Shown piece after piece: positions 34,193 to 43,589 of a stretch of 64,000 nucleotides of DNA. This DNA comes from Leucobacter salsicius M1-8 (GTDB lineage Bacteria > Actinomycetota > Actinomycetes > Actinomycetales > Microbacteriaceae). The translations under genes and the position numbers were made by a program. Positions within the stretch are counted from its first letter, which is position 1. Each line of letters begins with the position of its first letter. Under the pieces are notes generated by a model. The model searched no databases and was not told the DNA's origin. It worked only from the letters and a program-made list of their open reading frames with translations. The stretch is taken from contig NZ_AOCN01000008.1 in the NCBI RefSeq assembly GCF_000350525.1, positions 82,483 through 146,482 of the forward strand, in the 5' to 3' direction.

Positions 34193-34244
34193 AAATGACG
34201 AGTCCACACGATAATTGCGCAATTTCGGTATGGACTCGTCATTT
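34193..34244. terminator. long hairpin between trhA and recQ
   Basis: 14-bp perfect outer arms AAATGACGAGTCCA/TGGACTCGTCATTT enclose a second palindrome AATTGCGCAATT (34213-34224). It lies between convergent genes and probably acts as a bidirectional terminator. The other bases between 34064 and 34284 show nothing gene-like. Confidence 0.75.
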
Positions 34245-34284
34245 AGATATGTACCGTGCGCACGTATCCCGATGACGGCACACG

Positions 34285-36468
34285 CTACGCGGCGAGCACG
34301 TCAAGCACCGCCGCGCCGTAGCGCTCGAGCTTCACCGCACCGATGCCCGAGATCGCGAGCAGTTGGTCGTCCGACGCGGGCGCGTGCACCGACAGCGCCG
34401 CCAGCGTCGCATCTCCAAACACGACGTACCCGGGAACCCCCTGCCGCTTCGCTTCTTCGGCCCGCCAGGCGCGCAGGCGCTCGAAGACCTCTGACTGCGC
34501 GGGAGTGAGGTCGGCGGCTGCGGCCGACTGCTTCGATCCGGATCCAGACGCACCCGCGCCCGACGCACCCCGCACTCGGCGCCCGCGAGTACCAGTGCCC
34601 GAGGCCGCGGCCCGCGCGAGCACCTCCTCACGCATGTGCACCGCGGCCTCGCCGCGCAGCACAGGCTTCGCGTCCTGGGTGGGCTCGAGCACGCCCCACT
34701 CGCCGCGGGCCTCAACCAGCCCGACCGCGAGCATGTGACGCACGACGCCGCGCCACTGCGCGACCGACCACTCCTTGCCGACGCCCCACGTGGTGAGCTC
34801 GTCGAGCCGCATCTGGGTCGCGCGCTCAGACGCGACGCCGCGCAGCACGTCAATATGTTGCCCCGCCGCGTATGTGCGCCCGCGTTCGCGCTGCGTGCGC
34901 AACACGGTCGAGAGCAGCATCTGGGCGGGCACGGTCGCATCCCACAGCTTGGGCGGGTTGAGGCAGACGTCGCAGTTGCCGCACGCTCCCGTGGCCTCCT
35001 GCCCGAAATATTTCAGCAGGAACTCGCGGCGACACGTCACCGTTTCGCACAGCGCGAGCATCTGGTTCAGGTGCCGAGCCTGGCTCAGTTTGGTCGTCTG
35101 ATCGCCGTCGCCCGACTCGATCATTTGGCGCTGCTGCACGACGTCTTGCAGCCCGTAGGCGAGCCAGGCCTGCGAGGGCAGCCCGTCGCGGCCCGCACGG
35201 CCGGTCTCCTGGTAGTAGCCCTCAATCGATTTGGGTAGGTCGATGTGCGCGACGAACCGCACGTCGGGCTTGTCGATGCCCATGCCGAACGCGATCGTCG
35301 CGACGACGACCACGCCGTCCTCGCGCAGAAACCGAGTCTGCGCATCAAGCCGCTCGTGAGCGGGCAGGCCCGCGTGGTACGCAACGGCATCGACGCCCGC
35401 ATCGCGCAGGGCCTTCGCCGTCTGCTCAACTCGCTTGCGGCTGAGCGCGTAGACGATGCCGGCGTCGCCCGCGTGCTCGCCGCGCACGAACTGAATCAGC
35501 TGCGCGCGGGCGCTCTGCTTCGACTCGATGCGGTAGCGAATATTGGGGCGATCGAAGCTCGACACGAAGTGACGGGCCCGATCGAGGTGCAGCCGCTCGG
35601 TGATTTCGCGGTGCGTCTCGGGGGTCGCGGTCGCGGTGAGCGCGATGCGCGGCACGTCAGGCCAGCGCTCAGCAAGTGCCCCGAGCCGCAGGTAATCGGG
35701 CCGAAAGTCGTGGCCCCACTGCGATACACAGTGCGCCTCGTCGATCGCGAACAGCGCGATACGGCCGCGCGCGAGAAAGTCGATCATGCCCGCCGAAGAG
35801 AGCCGCTCGGGCGCGAGGTACAGCAGGTCGAGCTCGCCGCTCACGTAGGCGTCTTCGACCTCGCGCCGTTCGTCGAAGCTCATCGAGGAGTTCAGCGCCG
35901 CGGCACGCACGCCGACCAACTGCAGCGCGGCCACCTGGTCGTGCATGAGCGCCACGAGCGGCGACAGAACGATGCCCGTGCCTTCGCGCACGAGCGACGG
36001 CACCTGGTAACACATGGACTTTCCGCCGCCGGTGGGCATGAGCACGACGGCGTCGCCGCCCGCCGCTACGTGCCGAATAATGTCCTCTTGATCGCCACGG
36101 AACGCGTCGTAGCCAAAGACCTCGGCAAGCACCTCGCGCGGGTCTCGCCCCACGTGCTGGCCGCCCGCGGCGGCGGGTCCGGCAGACGCAGCGCCCACTC
36201 CGATTTCTGCGCCGGATCCCGTTGGCCCGGGAGTTTCCGAGGCTACGGGAGCATCCTGCTGAGCCGACCCCGAGCCTGCGTGCGGCGCGGGAGCACCCCA
36301 GGCCTCCCCCGGCCAGCGCTCGGCGTACTCGCCGCCGGTGTCGAAGAAGTCGGGGTCCCCGTACGCGGCGTCCCCAAACGGGTCATCGAACGGGTCGCCG
36401 GCACCGGCGGCTCCGTGCGCGCCCGCCGGGCTGCCGGGCACGCTTTCGAATCCGCCGGCCACTGCCAC
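34285..36468 (-). CDS. recQ: ATP-dependent DNA helicase RecQ
   Basis: 727 aa. Residues about 1-110 are a low-complexity Gly/Ala/Pro extension; then Walker [10 protein letters not shown], the DEAH box [19 protein letters not shown] with the RecQ aromatic-rich loop, [21 protein letters not shown] and ETGRAGRDG. The RQC zinc site is [10 protein letters not shown]...CGNCDVC, and a C-terminal HRDC domain ends the protein. It unwinds recombination intermediates. The start is GTG 36468, overlapping the last base of the upstream gene stop (TAGTG). A later start after the extension cannot be excluded. Confidence 0.93.
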   Translation of the reverse strand: MAVAGGFESVPGSPAGAHGAAGAGDPFDDPFGDAAYGDPDFFDTGGEYAERWPGEAWGAPAPHAGSGSAQQDAPVASETPGPTGSGAEIGVGAASAGPAAAGGQHVGRDPREVLAEVFGYDAFRGDQEDIIRHVAAGGDAVVLMPTGGGKSMCYQVPSLVREGTGIVLSPLVALMHDQVAALQLVGVRAAALNSSMSFDERREVEDAYVSGELDLLYLAPERLSSAGMIDFLARGRIALFAIDEAHCVSQWGHDFRPDYLRLGALAERWPDVPRIALTATATPETHREITERLHLDRARHFVSSFDRPNIRYRIESKQSARAQLIQFVRGEHAGDAGIVYALSRKRVEQTAKALRDAGVDAVAYHAGLPAHERLDAQTRFLREDGVVVVATIAFGMGIDKPDVRFVAHIDLPKSIEGYYQETGRAGRDGLPSQAWLAYGLQDVVQQRQMIESGDGDQTTKLSQARHLNQMLALCETVTCRREFLLKYFGQEATGACGNCDVCLNPPKLWDATVPAQMLLSTVLRTQRERGRTYAAGQHIDVLRGVASERATQMRLDELTTWGVGKEWSVAQWRGVVRHMLAVGLVEARGEWGVLEPTQDAKPVLRGEAAVHMREEVLARAAASGTGTRGRRVRGASGAGASGSGSKQSAAAADLTPAQSEVFERLRAWRAEEAKRQGVPGYVVFGDATLAALSVHAPASDDQLLAISGIGAVKLERYGAAVLDVLAA

Positions 36469-36797
36469 TACTTCTGGGCTGAGTCGTCGGCGCCGAGAGC
36501 GCCCGCAGCGCCGGGCTCGCCAGCGTCGCCGCGATCCGGAGCAGCTTCGGTCTCAGCAGCATCGGCCGCCTCAGCAAGCTCCGCCTCGATCTGCTCGCGC
36601 ACCTCGTGACGATAGTTGTTGGCGCGCATTCGGCGCACGAGCACGAATCCGAGCCCGATCACCGCAACGGCCAGCAGGCCGGTCATCAGAAAGCCCTCGA
36701 CCCCGGGAGAGACCTTGTTGGGGTCAAACACGGTGTCGTCGGCGGTCTCTTCGGCAAGCCTCACCGCGACATTTACAGCACTGGTCCACACGTTCAC
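36468..36797 (-). CDS. small single-pass membrane protein
   Basis: 109 aa. One membrane helix (residues about 36-54, [20 protein letters not shown]), a basic stretch ([15 protein letters not shown]) on the cytoplasmic side, then an acidic Glu/Ala-rich coiled tail. The gene starts at GTG 36797 inside the mca stop (four-base overlap) and ends one base into recQ, so it is coupled to both. It looks like the conserved actinobacterial partner of mca; function unknown. Confidence 0.75.
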   Translation of the reverse strand: MNVWTSAVNVAVRLAEETADDTVFDPNKVSPGVEGFLMTGLLAVAVIGLGFVLVRRMRANNYRHEVREQIEAELAEAADAAETEAAPDRGDAGEPGAAGALGADDSAQK

Positions 36798-37663
36798 GCG
36801 TGTTCCTCCTCAATTCCCTGAAACAGATCGGCTTCGAACTCGCTGGTCGCCACACGTGACGCCGCGAGCCGATAATCCTCAAATGGCCATACCTCACGCT
36901 GCAGGTCGATGGGCCAGAAGAAGAATGTGCTGTCGGGCGCCACCTGACTCTGGTGGGCCTTCAGCGCTTCATCGCGCTTTTCAAAGAATCGGCCGACATT
37001 GACCTGGGCCGTGCCCCGGTAGGGACGCTTCGACATCCACTCGCGCAGCTCAGCGAACTGCCCGATGAGGGGCGACTCCGCGTCGTGGTCGAGCAGCCAT
37101 TGATAGACCGTGTCGACCCGCTTCGCGTTAAAAATCTCTTCGTAGTACATCTTCGACATGTGCCACGGCTCGCCCGCGTCGGGGTAGTCCGAGGCATTGC
37201 CCGCCGCGTTCCACGCGATCCTGCTGATCTCGTGGCAACGAATGTGATCGGGGTGCGGGTAGCCGCCCTGCTCGTTGTAGGTGATCATCACGTGCGGCTT
37301 GAACTCGCGAATAATGCGCACGAGCACCTCTGCAGAGACCTCGGCGGGAATGTCCGCGAACGATCCCGGGGGCACGGCAACGCCCTCTGGCGGCAGACCC
37401 GAGTCCTGGTAGCCGAGCCAGCGGTGCTCAAACCCGATGATGTCGCGGGCGCGCGCCATCTCGTCGCGGCGCAGCCCCGACAGGTCGCGTCGGCTCTTCG
37501 GGTCGCGGGCCACAAGCTCGTTGAGCACGTCGCCGCGCTCACCGCCCGTGCAGCTCACGATCATAACTTCGACACCTTCGTCGAGATAGTGTGCGTACGT
37601 CGCCGCGCCTTTGCTGGACTCGTCGTCGGGGTGTGCGTGTACAGCGATCAACCTCAGCGCCAT
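36794..37663 (-). CDS. mca: mycothiol conjugate amidase Mca
   Basis: 289 aa. LmbE/PIG-L fold zinc hydrolase: the metal motif AHPDDE at residues 10-15 and GGYPHPDHIRCHE near residue 140, with SCTGGERGDVLN between. The length and the C-terminal VRFF-like and FFFWPIDLQREVWPFEDYRLA segments are those of Mca rather than MshB. Mca cleaves mycothiol S-conjugates to a mercapturic acid and GlcN-Ins, a detoxification step unique to mycothiol-producing actinobacteria. First gene of the mca-membrane protein-recQ unit and divergent from the DUF4307 gene. Confidence 0.93.
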   Translation of the reverse strand: MALRLIAVHAHPDDESSKGAATYAHYLDEGVEVMIVSCTGGERGDVLNELVARDPKSRRDLSGLRRDEMARARDIIGFEHRWLGYQDSGLPPEGVAVPPGSFADIPAEVSAEVLVRIIREFKPHVMITYNEQGGYPHPDHIRCHEISRIAWNAAGNASDYPDAGEPWHMSKMYYEEIFNAKRVDTVYQWLLDHDAESPLIGQFAELREWMSKRPYRGTAQVNVGRFFEKRDEALKAHQSQVAPDSTFFFWPIDLQREVWPFEDYRLAASRVATSEFEADLFQGIEEEHA

Positions 37664-37748
37664 GCGGGTCCTCTCACATCTGCTTCCCGGTGGTTCCAGC
37701 TACGCTGGCCAGAGCTTCTAGTTTACCCAGCACAGATCGGAGCCTCCC

Positions 37749-38285
37749 GTGTCACCGGCAGATCCCGCTCACACAGGCCCCGTTTCAACCGATCCGGCGC
37801 GCGAGAACAAGTATGACCGCGAGTACGAACTCGAGCACCCCGAGGATCCGGATCTCGCCGAGGCCCCGACGCCCGATGCGGTGGACCCCGCGACCCAGCA
37901 GGCGCTCGAGAGCCGGTATGGCTCGGGTCGCCGCCGCAGTTTCGATCGCCGGGTCGCGTACGGCATCGCGGGCGCGCTCGTCGCTGCAGCCGTCGCATTC
38001 TTCGCGTTCAGCGGCTGGCAGAACGGCCAGCAGGTGTCATGGCAGGACATCGGGTACAGGGCAGAGTCCGACCAGGTGCTCAACGTCAAGTTCGAGGTGA
38101 CCGCCGCCGCCGGCACCGCGGTCGCGTGCGCGGTCGAGGGCATCAACGCGTCCAAGGCCACCGTCGGCTGGAAGGTGCTCGAGATCCCCGCGAGCGACCA
38201 GCTCACCCACACCGTGACCACGAAGCTCATCGTCACGAACCCCGCGGTTGCCGTGACGACCCGCGAGTGCTGGACAATCTCCTAG
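37749..38285 (+). CDS. DUF4307 membrane protein
   Basis: 178 aa from GTG 37749. A hydrophilic acidic N-terminal part (residues 1-68) with the RYGSGRRRSF motif, one membrane helix (VAYGIAGALVAAAVAFFAF) and an extracytoplasmic beta domain with two Cys (VACAVEGIN and RECW) that could form a disulfide. This is the layout of DUF4307, regularly found between mca and greA in actinobacteria, as here. Function is unknown. Confidence 0.88.
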   Translation: MSPADPAHTGPVSTDPARENKYDREYELEHPEDPDLAEAPTPDAVDPATQQALESRYGSGRRRSFDRRVAYGIAGALVAAAVAFFAFSGWQNGQQVSWQDIGYRAESDQVLNVKFEVTAAAGTAVACAVEGINASKATVGWKVLEIPASDQLTHTVTTKLIVTNPAVAVTTRECWTIS

Positions 38286-38309
38286 CACACCCTGCTAGCC
38301 TGGGAGGCG

Positions 38310-38329
38310 CGCCCCGCACTGTCGGGGCG
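38310..38329. terminator. small GC hairpin between DUF4307 and greA
   Basis: 7-bp stem CGCCCCG/CGGGGCG with a 6-base loop. No T-run follows, so it may be a weak terminator or a leader structure of greA. TATTAT at 38334-38339 is a possible greA -10 box. Confidence 0.45.
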
Positions 38330-38409
38330 TAGCTATTATCTACGTGCCTCCGGGCGCACACCGTTGCGCACCCACTGCGCGCTACTTTTCCGGGAATCGA
38401 GGATCTACC

Positions 38410-38895
38410 ATGGCCACGCCCACCCCCACTTGGCTCACTCAAGACGCTTACGACCGGCTCAAGGGAGAGCTCGATCAGCTGACCGGCGCAGGCCGCAAGG
38501 ACATCGCATCGCGCATTGAGGCCGCTCGCGAAGAGGGCGACCTCAAGGAGAACGGCGGCTATCACGCTGCGAAGGACGAGCAGGGCAAGATGGAGGCGCG
38601 CATTCGCGACCTCGAAGAGCTGCTCAAGCGTTCCGTCGTGGGCGAGGCCCCCGAGGCATCGGGCATTGTAGAGATCGGCACGATCATCACCGCTGAGGTG
38701 TTTGGTGACGAAGAGCGCTTCCTGCTCGGCAGCCGCGAGCTCGCCGACGGCTCGGATCTCGACGTGTACAGCGCCGAGAGCCCGCTGGGCCAGGCGATCC
38801 TCGGCCGCAAGATCGGCGATGAGCTGAGCTACGCGGCCCCCAATGGCAACCAGATTCCGGTGAAGATCCTCGCGATCGACACCTACGCTGGCTAG
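38410..38895 (+). CDS. greA: transcription elongation factor GreA
   Basis: 161 aa from ATG 38410 (GAGGA upstream). The N-terminal coiled coil (DRLKGELDQLTGAGRKDIASRIEAAREEGDLKENGGYHAAKDEQGKMEARI) carries the acidic tip that enters the RNA polymerase secondary channel; the C-terminal FKBP-like domain ends in the YAAPNGNQIPVKILAI pattern. GreA rescues backtracked polymerase by stimulating RNA cleavage. A 22-residue upstream extension has no ribosome site. Confidence 0.95.
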   Translation: MATPTPTWLTQDAYDRLKGELDQLTGAGRKDIASRIEAAREEGDLKENGGYHAAKDEQGKMEARIRDLEELLKRSVVGEAPEASGIVEIGTIITAEVFGDEERFLLGSRELADGSDLDVYSAESPLGQAILGRKIGDELSYAAPNGNQIPVKILAIDTYAG

Positions 38896-38927
38896 GTCGT
38901 AACCCGCCGGGTCTTTGATCCGGATCG

Positions 38928-38967
38928 ATGGGCCCGTGCGCTGCTTCGCTGCAGCTCACGGGCCCAT
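38928..38967. terminator. terminator of greA
   Basis: Stem ATGGGCCCGTG/CACGGGCCCAT with an inner GCTGC/GCAGC pair after one mismatch, followed by TTTG. Confidence 0.85.
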
Positions 38968-39172
38968 TTGCGTGTAAAAGCATGGGTTTACATAAGGCTG
39001 TTCATGCAGATGTCACACATGTGCCTAGCCAAGGCCGTGAGCCGCCCCATAGCATGAAATGCAACCTTGGGTAACACGTGTGAAGTTACTTGTGTCGGAC
39101 TCGCCGTGTTGTCCGGGGCTATCCGGGGGCTGAGGTACTTCTTGCTCCGTCACAGCTGACGAAGGGGTTTGC
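38968..39172 (+). promoter_or_regulatory. upstream region of oleate hydratase gene
   Basis: AT-richer than its surroundings. GTAAC-N9-GTTAC (39071-39089) encloses ACGTGT, and TCACACATGTG stands nearby at about 39012. These may bind a regulator; none is coded next to the gene. Confidence 0.35.
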
Positions 39173-40948
39173 ATGCGCTACACAAGCGGTAACTACGAGG
39201 CATTTGCTCGACCACGAAAGCCTCAGGGAGTGGATTCCAAACGCGCCTGGTTCGTGGGATCCGGTCTCGCGGCCCTAGCCGGCGCCGCTTTCTTGATCCG
39301 TGACGGACAAATGGACGGTTCAAAGATCACCATCTTCGAACAGCAGGGCATTCCCGGCGGCGCACTTGACGGTCTTGATATCCCAGAGAAGGGATTCGTG
39401 ATTCGAGGCGGACGCGAGATGGAGAGCAACTTCGAGTGCCTCTGGGATCTCTTCCGTTCAATCCCGTCGCTGGAGGAGGAAAACGCGAGTGTGCTCGACG
39501 AGTTCTTCTGGCTGAACCGCGACGACCCGAACTCAACGCTGCGCCGCACCACGAAGAACCAGGGTGAAGACGGCGGCACCGATTTCAAGTTCGGACTCAG
39601 CCAGAAAGCACAGCAAGAGATCTCGAACATCTTCATGGCGCTGCCCGAGGAGATGGAAGACAAGCGCATCGATGAGGTATTCACGAGCGCGTTCCTTGAC
39701 AGCAACTTTTGGCTGTACTGGCGCACGATGTTCGCCTTCGAGGAGTGGCATTCAGCCCTCGAAATGAAGCTGTACTTGCACCGCTTCATCCACCAGATTC
39801 AGGGCCTGCCCGACTTCTCGACGCTGAAGTTTACGCGGTTCATCCAGTACGAGTCGCTCGTGCTGCCCCTGGTCACCTGGCTGATCGAGCAGGGCGTGAA
39901 ATTCCAGTACAGCACGGTAATTTCCGACGTCGATTTCAAGATCGAAGCAGACGAGAACCGCAAGCAGGCGAGCCGCATCCACCTCGTCGAGGCGGGCGAG
40001 ACGAAGCACATCGACCTCACCGAGGACGATCTGCTCTTCATGACGATTGGGTCGCTCACCGAGAACTCCGACGACGGCGACCACAAGACCCCGGCGAAGC
40101 TGAAGACCGGACCCGCTCCCGCCTGGGATCTGTGGCGCAAGATCGCGGCGAAGGACCCCGCGTTCGGCAAGCCCGACGTCTTCGGCCGCGACATTCCCAA
40201 GACGAAGTGGGAGTCGGCCACCGTCACGACGCTCGACAAGCGCATCCCCGAATACATTCAGAAGATCTCGAAGCGCGATCCGTTCAGCGGCAAGGTCGTC
40301 ACCGGTGGCATCGTCACCGTGATGGATTCGAGCTGGCTCATGTCGTGGACGGTCAACCGTCAGCCGCACTTCAAGAAGCAGCCCGACGACCAGATCGTCG
40401 TGTGGGTCTACGGGCTCTTCCCCGAGGCCATTGGTGACTACGTGAAGAAGTCGATGCAGGATTGCACCGGTGAGGAGATCACGCAGGAGTGGCTTTACCA
40501 CCTGGGTGTCCCCCAGGATCAGATTGCCGACATGGCGGCGACTGGCGCCAAGACGGTGCCCGTGATGATGCCGTATGTCACGGCCTTCTTTATGCCGCGC
40601 AAGCACAGCGATCGCCCTGCAGTGGTGCCCGAGGGCGCTACGAACTTCGCGTTCATTGGCCAGTTTGCGCAGTCCCAGGAGCGTGACTGCATCTTCACCA
40701 CTGAGTACTCGGTGCGCACCCCGATGGAGGCCGTGTACACGCTGCTGGGTGTTGAGCGCGGCGTGCCCGAGGTCTTCAACTCGACCTACGACGTGCGCGC
40801 GCTGTTCAAGGCGGTCAACAAGATGCGGGACGGCGAGGACTTCAAGATCCCCGGCGGCCCGCTCGCACGCAAGTTTGCCCATCACCACATCGAGAACAAC
40901 GTGGTGGGGCAGCTACTGGAGGACTACGGTCTGGTCGACCGCGGCTAG
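39173..40948 (+). CDS. ohyA: oleate hydratase
   Basis: 591 aa, in the normal range for OhyA. The FAD motif AWFVGSGLAALAGAAFLIRD is followed by GIPGGALDG, GGREMESNFECLWDLF, KLYLHRFIHQIQGL, TVMDSSWLMSWTVNRQPHF and FAFIGQFAQSQERDCIFTTEYSVR, all typical of the former myosin-cross-reactive antigen family. It adds water to the cis-9 double bond of oleic or related acids, with FAD in a structural role, and probably detoxifies unsaturated fatty acids. GAAGGGG precedes ATG 39173. It is monocistronic. Confidence 0.95.
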   Translation: MRYTSGNYEAFARPRKPQGVDSKRAWFVGSGLAALAGAAFLIRDGQMDGSKITIFEQQGIPGGALDGLDIPEKGFVIRGGREMESNFECLWDLFRSIPSLEEENASVLDEFFWLNRDDPNSTLRRTTKNQGEDGGTDFKFGLSQKAQQEISNIFMALPEEMEDKRIDEVFTSAFLDSNFWLYWRTMFAFEEWHSALEMKLYLHRFIHQIQGLPDFSTLKFTRFIQYESLVLPLVTWLIEQGVKFQYSTVISDVDFKIEADENRKQASRIHLVEAGETKHIDLTEDDLLFMTIGSLTENSDDGDHKTPAKLKTGPAPAWDLWRKIAAKDPAFGKPDVFGRDIPKTKWESATVTTLDKRIPEYIQKISKRDPFSGKVVTGGIVTVMDSSWLMSWTVNRQPHFKKQPDDQIVVWVYGLFPEAIGDYVKKSMQDCTGEEITQEWLYHLGVPQDQIADMAATGAKTVPVMMPYVTAFFMPRKHSDRPAVVPEGATNFAFIGQFAQSQERDCIFTTEYSVRTPMEAVYTLLGVERGVPEVFNSTYDVRALFKAVNKMRDGEDFKIPGGPLARKFAHHHIENNVVGQLLEDYGLVDRG

Positions 40949-40949
40949 G

Positions 40950-41029
40950 AGCACAAGCTGAACTGCGCAGTGTGACGGGAGCCTCGGGGAAAGTTCTCGT
41001 CACACTGCGCAGTTCATTGTCTTTGTGCT
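40950..41029. terminator. large nested hairpin after oleate hydratase
   Basis: 19-bp perfect arms (40959-40977 with 40998-41016) inside an outer 7-bp pair AGCACAA/TTGTGCT (40950-40956 with 41023-41029). The gene stop is two bases before it. Confidence 0.85.
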
Positions 41030-41085
41030 GAGCAAATCAAGCCTCGCGAACAGCACCATTCCACCTCCAAACATCACTTTTCACG

Positions 41086-41122
41086 AAAAATTGATGCTTG
41101 AAGCCGGATTGATGCTTGAAGC
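41086..41122. repeat. 18-bp-period repeat, copy 2
   Basis: Two units of ATTGATGCTTGAAGC separated by CGG. Nearly the same sequence occurs at 17004-17039. In both places it lies just beyond the 3' end of a minus-strand membrane-protein gene. Confidence 0.65.
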
Positions 41123-41141
41123 TCGGCGCTGAGGGGAGCGA

Positions 41142-41957
41142 TTACCGCTCCGCCCAGATGTCGTAGCCGAGTTTCACGACGAGCACTGCCACCACCAGCA
41201 GAAACAGCACCCGCACAAATTTGGCGCCCTTCGCGATTGCCATGCGTGCCCCCAAGAAGCTACCGAGCACATTGGCGAGACCCATCGCGAGGCCCAGCGG
41301 CCACAGCACCGCGCCCAGCGGAATGAAGAACAAGAGCGCCCCCACGTTGGTGGCGAGGTTCACAATCTTGGCCTGCGCGCTCGCCTGCAAGAAGTCATAG
41401 CCGAGCAGCCCGACAAGCGCGATCACCAGGAACACTCCGGTGCCCGGCCCGAGCACGCCGTCGTAGAACCCGATCATGGCGCCGGCGGTCGACGCGATCA
41501 CTGTGCGCTTCGACGCCCGGTGCTTGAGCTTCGTCACGGCGCCGAGCGCGGGCTTGAACAGGGTGATGAGGGCGACCGCCACGAGCGCGACCACGATGAT
41601 CGGTTTGAAGACGCTGGCGGGCAGCGCCGAGGCCACCGAGGCGCCGGCAAAGGACCCGGCCAGCGCGATCACGGCCATCGGCCAGGTGCTGCGCAGGCTC
41701 GGTTTCACCGCCCGGTAGTAGGTCACGCTGCTCGTAGCGGTGCCGAACACCGAGGCCAGCTTGTTCGTCGCGAGGGCCTGCACCGGCGTGATGCCCGGCG
41801 CGAGCAGCAGCGCTGGCAGCTGCAGCAGTCCGCCGCCACCGACGACCGCGTCGATCCAGCCCGCCGCAAATCCGGCGGCAATCAGCAATGCGACGACCGT
41901 CCAATCCCCCTCTTCGGGCAAGAACTGGACGGTCGCCGCGAGGCTTGTCACTGTCAC
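41142..41957 (-). CDS. TSUP family transporter (TauE/SafE)
   Basis: 271 aa with about eight hydrophobic helices. The N-terminal half GFAAGWIDAVVGGGGLLQLPALLL and second-half GFYDGVLGPGTGVFLVIALVGLLGYDF repeats are the two signatures of TSUP/TauE-SafE proteins, which export or import sulfite, sulfonates or other anions. GTG 41957 is eight bases after the gluD stop, so it may be co-transcribed with the glutamate transporter operon. Its link to glutamate is unclear. Confidence 0.88.
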   Translation of the reverse strand: MTVTSLAATVQFLPEEGDWTVVALLIAAGFAAGWIDAVVGGGGLLQLPALLLAPGITPVQALATNKLASVFGTATSSVTYYRAVKPSLRSTWPMAVIALAGSFAGASVASALPASVFKPIIVVALVAVALITLFKPALGAVTKLKHRASKRTVIASTAGAMIGFYDGVLGPGTGVFLVIALVGLLGYDFLQASAQAKIVNLATNVGALLFFIPLGAVLWPLGLAMGLANVLGSFLGARMAIAKGAKFVRVLFLLVVAVLVVKLGYDIWAER

Positions 41958-41965
41958 CGATGCAG

Positions 41966-42877
41966 CTACCGTTCACCCTGGGCTGCGATGACCTCGGTGA
42001 CCGTGCCCTCAATCAGACGCGGATCCCCCGGCTGCACAGGAATCGTCGTCGTGTTGACCCCGCCCTGCGCCTTCGGCTTCTTGTGCATGCGGCCCTCGAG
42101 CCACTTCGCGATACCCGACAGAATGAGACACATCACAATGTAGATGCCACCGATCACGAACGCTGACTGCAGCAGCGGCCGCCCAAACTGCACGTTACTG
42201 CTGAGCTGCTTCGCCAAGTACAACAGCTCGGGATAGGTGATGATGAAGCCCAGCGCGGTGTCCTTCATGGTCACCACGAGCTGCGCCACGATCACCGGCA
42301 GCATCGCGCGCACCGCCTGCGGCAGCAGGATCAGGCGCATCACACCGCTCTTGCGCAGGCCGATCGAGTAACCGGCCTCTCGCTGCCCACGCGGCAGCGA
42401 CTCGATACCGGCCCGGATCGCCTCGGCAAGCACCGAACCGTTGTAGGCCACGAGGGCGATCACGACCGCCCAGTAGGGCTCCATCTTTACCCCGACAGAG
42501 GGCAGACCGTAGTACAGCAGCATCATCATCACGAGCACGGGCACTGCCCGGAAGAGCTCGGTAATGGTGGTGACGGGGATGCGCACCCAGCGGTGATCCG
42601 ACAGGCGTCCGATCGCGAGCACGAATCCCAACACCACGCTCAGCACCGCCGCGAGCCCGAATGCCGCGAGCGTCTTCCCCAGCGCGACAAGAATCTGATT
42701 CCAGATCGTCGTGTACGTGAAGATGCCCCACTTTTGGGCTGAGAACTGCCCCGACAGTGCGAAGCGGTAGATCAAGAAGCCCACGAGGGCGGCGACCACG
42801 AACACCGTGATGACCGCGAGGACGCGGTTGCGGGCGATCGCCTTGGGGCCGGGCACGTCATACAGGACCGAAGTCAT
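41966..42877 (-). CDS. gluD: glutamate ABC transporter permease GluD
   Basis: 303 aa from ATG 42877, which overlaps the gluC stop by four bases. A polar amino acid uptake permease: an N-terminal helix (VLAVITVFVVAALVGFLIY), then the ABC permease domain with GIESLPRGQREAGYSIGLRKSGVMRLILLPQAVRAMLP (the EAA coupling loop) and a C-terminal hydrophilic tail. It pairs with GluC to form the membrane channel of the Glu-type importer. Confidence 0.9.
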   Translation of the reverse strand: MTSVLYDVPGPKAIARNRVLAVITVFVVAALVGFLIYRFALSGQFSAQKWGIFTYTTIWNQILVALGKTLAAFGLAAVLSVVLGFVLAIGRLSDHRWVRIPVTTITELFRAVPVLVMMMLLYYGLPSVGVKMEPYWAVVIALVAYNGSVLAEAIRAGIESLPRGQREAGYSIGLRKSGVMRLILLPQAVRAMLPVIVAQLVVTMKDTALGFIITYPELLYLAKQLSSNVQFGRPLLQSAFVIGGIYIVMCLILSGIAKWLEGRMHKKPKAQGGVNTTTIPVQPGDPRLIEGTVTEVIAAQGER

Positions 42878-43530
42878 CGCACGATCCTCCACTTCTTCTC
42901 GAGACGGTTTTGCACCAAGCTCAGCAGCAGCACGAGCACCACGAACACCGCGGCGACCCACAGCAGCACTTCCATCGGGCTGCCCGGCCGGCCGGCCGCG
43001 TCGTTCACGGTGGCGCGCAGGGCACCCAGCTCAGCCACCGAGAATCCGGCGGCCACGGTCGTGTTCTTCAACAGCGCGATGAACACACTCATCATGGGTG
43101 GCACAACCGAGCGAAATGCCTGCGGCAGCACCACGATCCCCATCACCTGACCGAACGGCAGCCCGATCGCCCGAGCGGCCTCGGCCTGTCCCACGGGCAC
43201 CGTGTTGATGCCCGCCCGCAGCACCTCGGCGACGTAGGTCGCCGTGTATACGCCGATGGCGAGGATGCTCAGCGCGAGGGGGTCCATCTTCGGAAGCCCC
43301 AACGCCGGGTAGCCGAGCACGAAGAAGAAGAAGACCAGGGTGAGCGGCGTATTGCGAATGATGTTGACATACAGGGTCCCGACTCCCCGCGCGATGGGCA
43401 CGGGTGAGACGCGCATTGCGCCCACGAGTACTCCGAGCCCCAGGGCGATCACACCGCCAAGCAGGAACACCAGCAGGGTGTTTCTGATGGCCAGGCTCCA
43501 GAGATCCAGGTTGCCGAAGATGACGTCCAT
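42874..43530 (-). CDS. gluC: glutamate ABC transporter permease GluC
   Basis: 218 aa from ATG 43530 (GAGAGGA upstream). A five-helix polar amino acid permease with the coupling loop GINTVPVGQAEAARAIGLPFGQVMGIVVLPQAFRSVVPP. The ATG follows a strong hairpin that separates it from gluB, and its stop overlaps gluD. It should form a heterodimer with GluD. Confidence 0.9.
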   Translation of the reverse strand: MDVIFGNLDLWSLAIRNTLLVFLLGGVIALGLGVLVGAMRVSPVPIARGVGTLYVNIIRNTPLTLVFFFFVLGYPALGLPKMDPLALSILAIGVYTATYVAEVLRAGINTVPVGQAEAARAIGLPFGQVMGIVVLPQAFRSVVPPMMSVFIALLKNTTVAAGFSVAELGALRATVNDAAGRPGSPMEVLLWVAAVFVVLVLLLSLVQNRLEKKWRIVR

Positions 43531-43556
43531 CCGTCTTCCTCTCCGTTGAGAAATAG

Positions 43557-43582
43557 TGTGGGGGCGGTTTCCCGCCCCCACA
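43557..43582 (-). terminator. intercistronic hairpin between gluB and gluC
   Basis: 11-bp perfect GC stem TGTGGGGGCGG/CCGCCCCCACA, 4-base loop, no T-run. It begins eight bases after the gluB stop and ends 27 bases before gluC. It probably protects or partly terminates the gluB message, giving more binding protein than permease. Confidence 0.7.
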
Positions 43583-43589
43583 ATTGGGT

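Noticed and set aside
38310..38329. GreA leader attenuator
   Set aside because: The stem is short, has no alternative partner visible and no T-run, so it is only listed as a weak hairpin.
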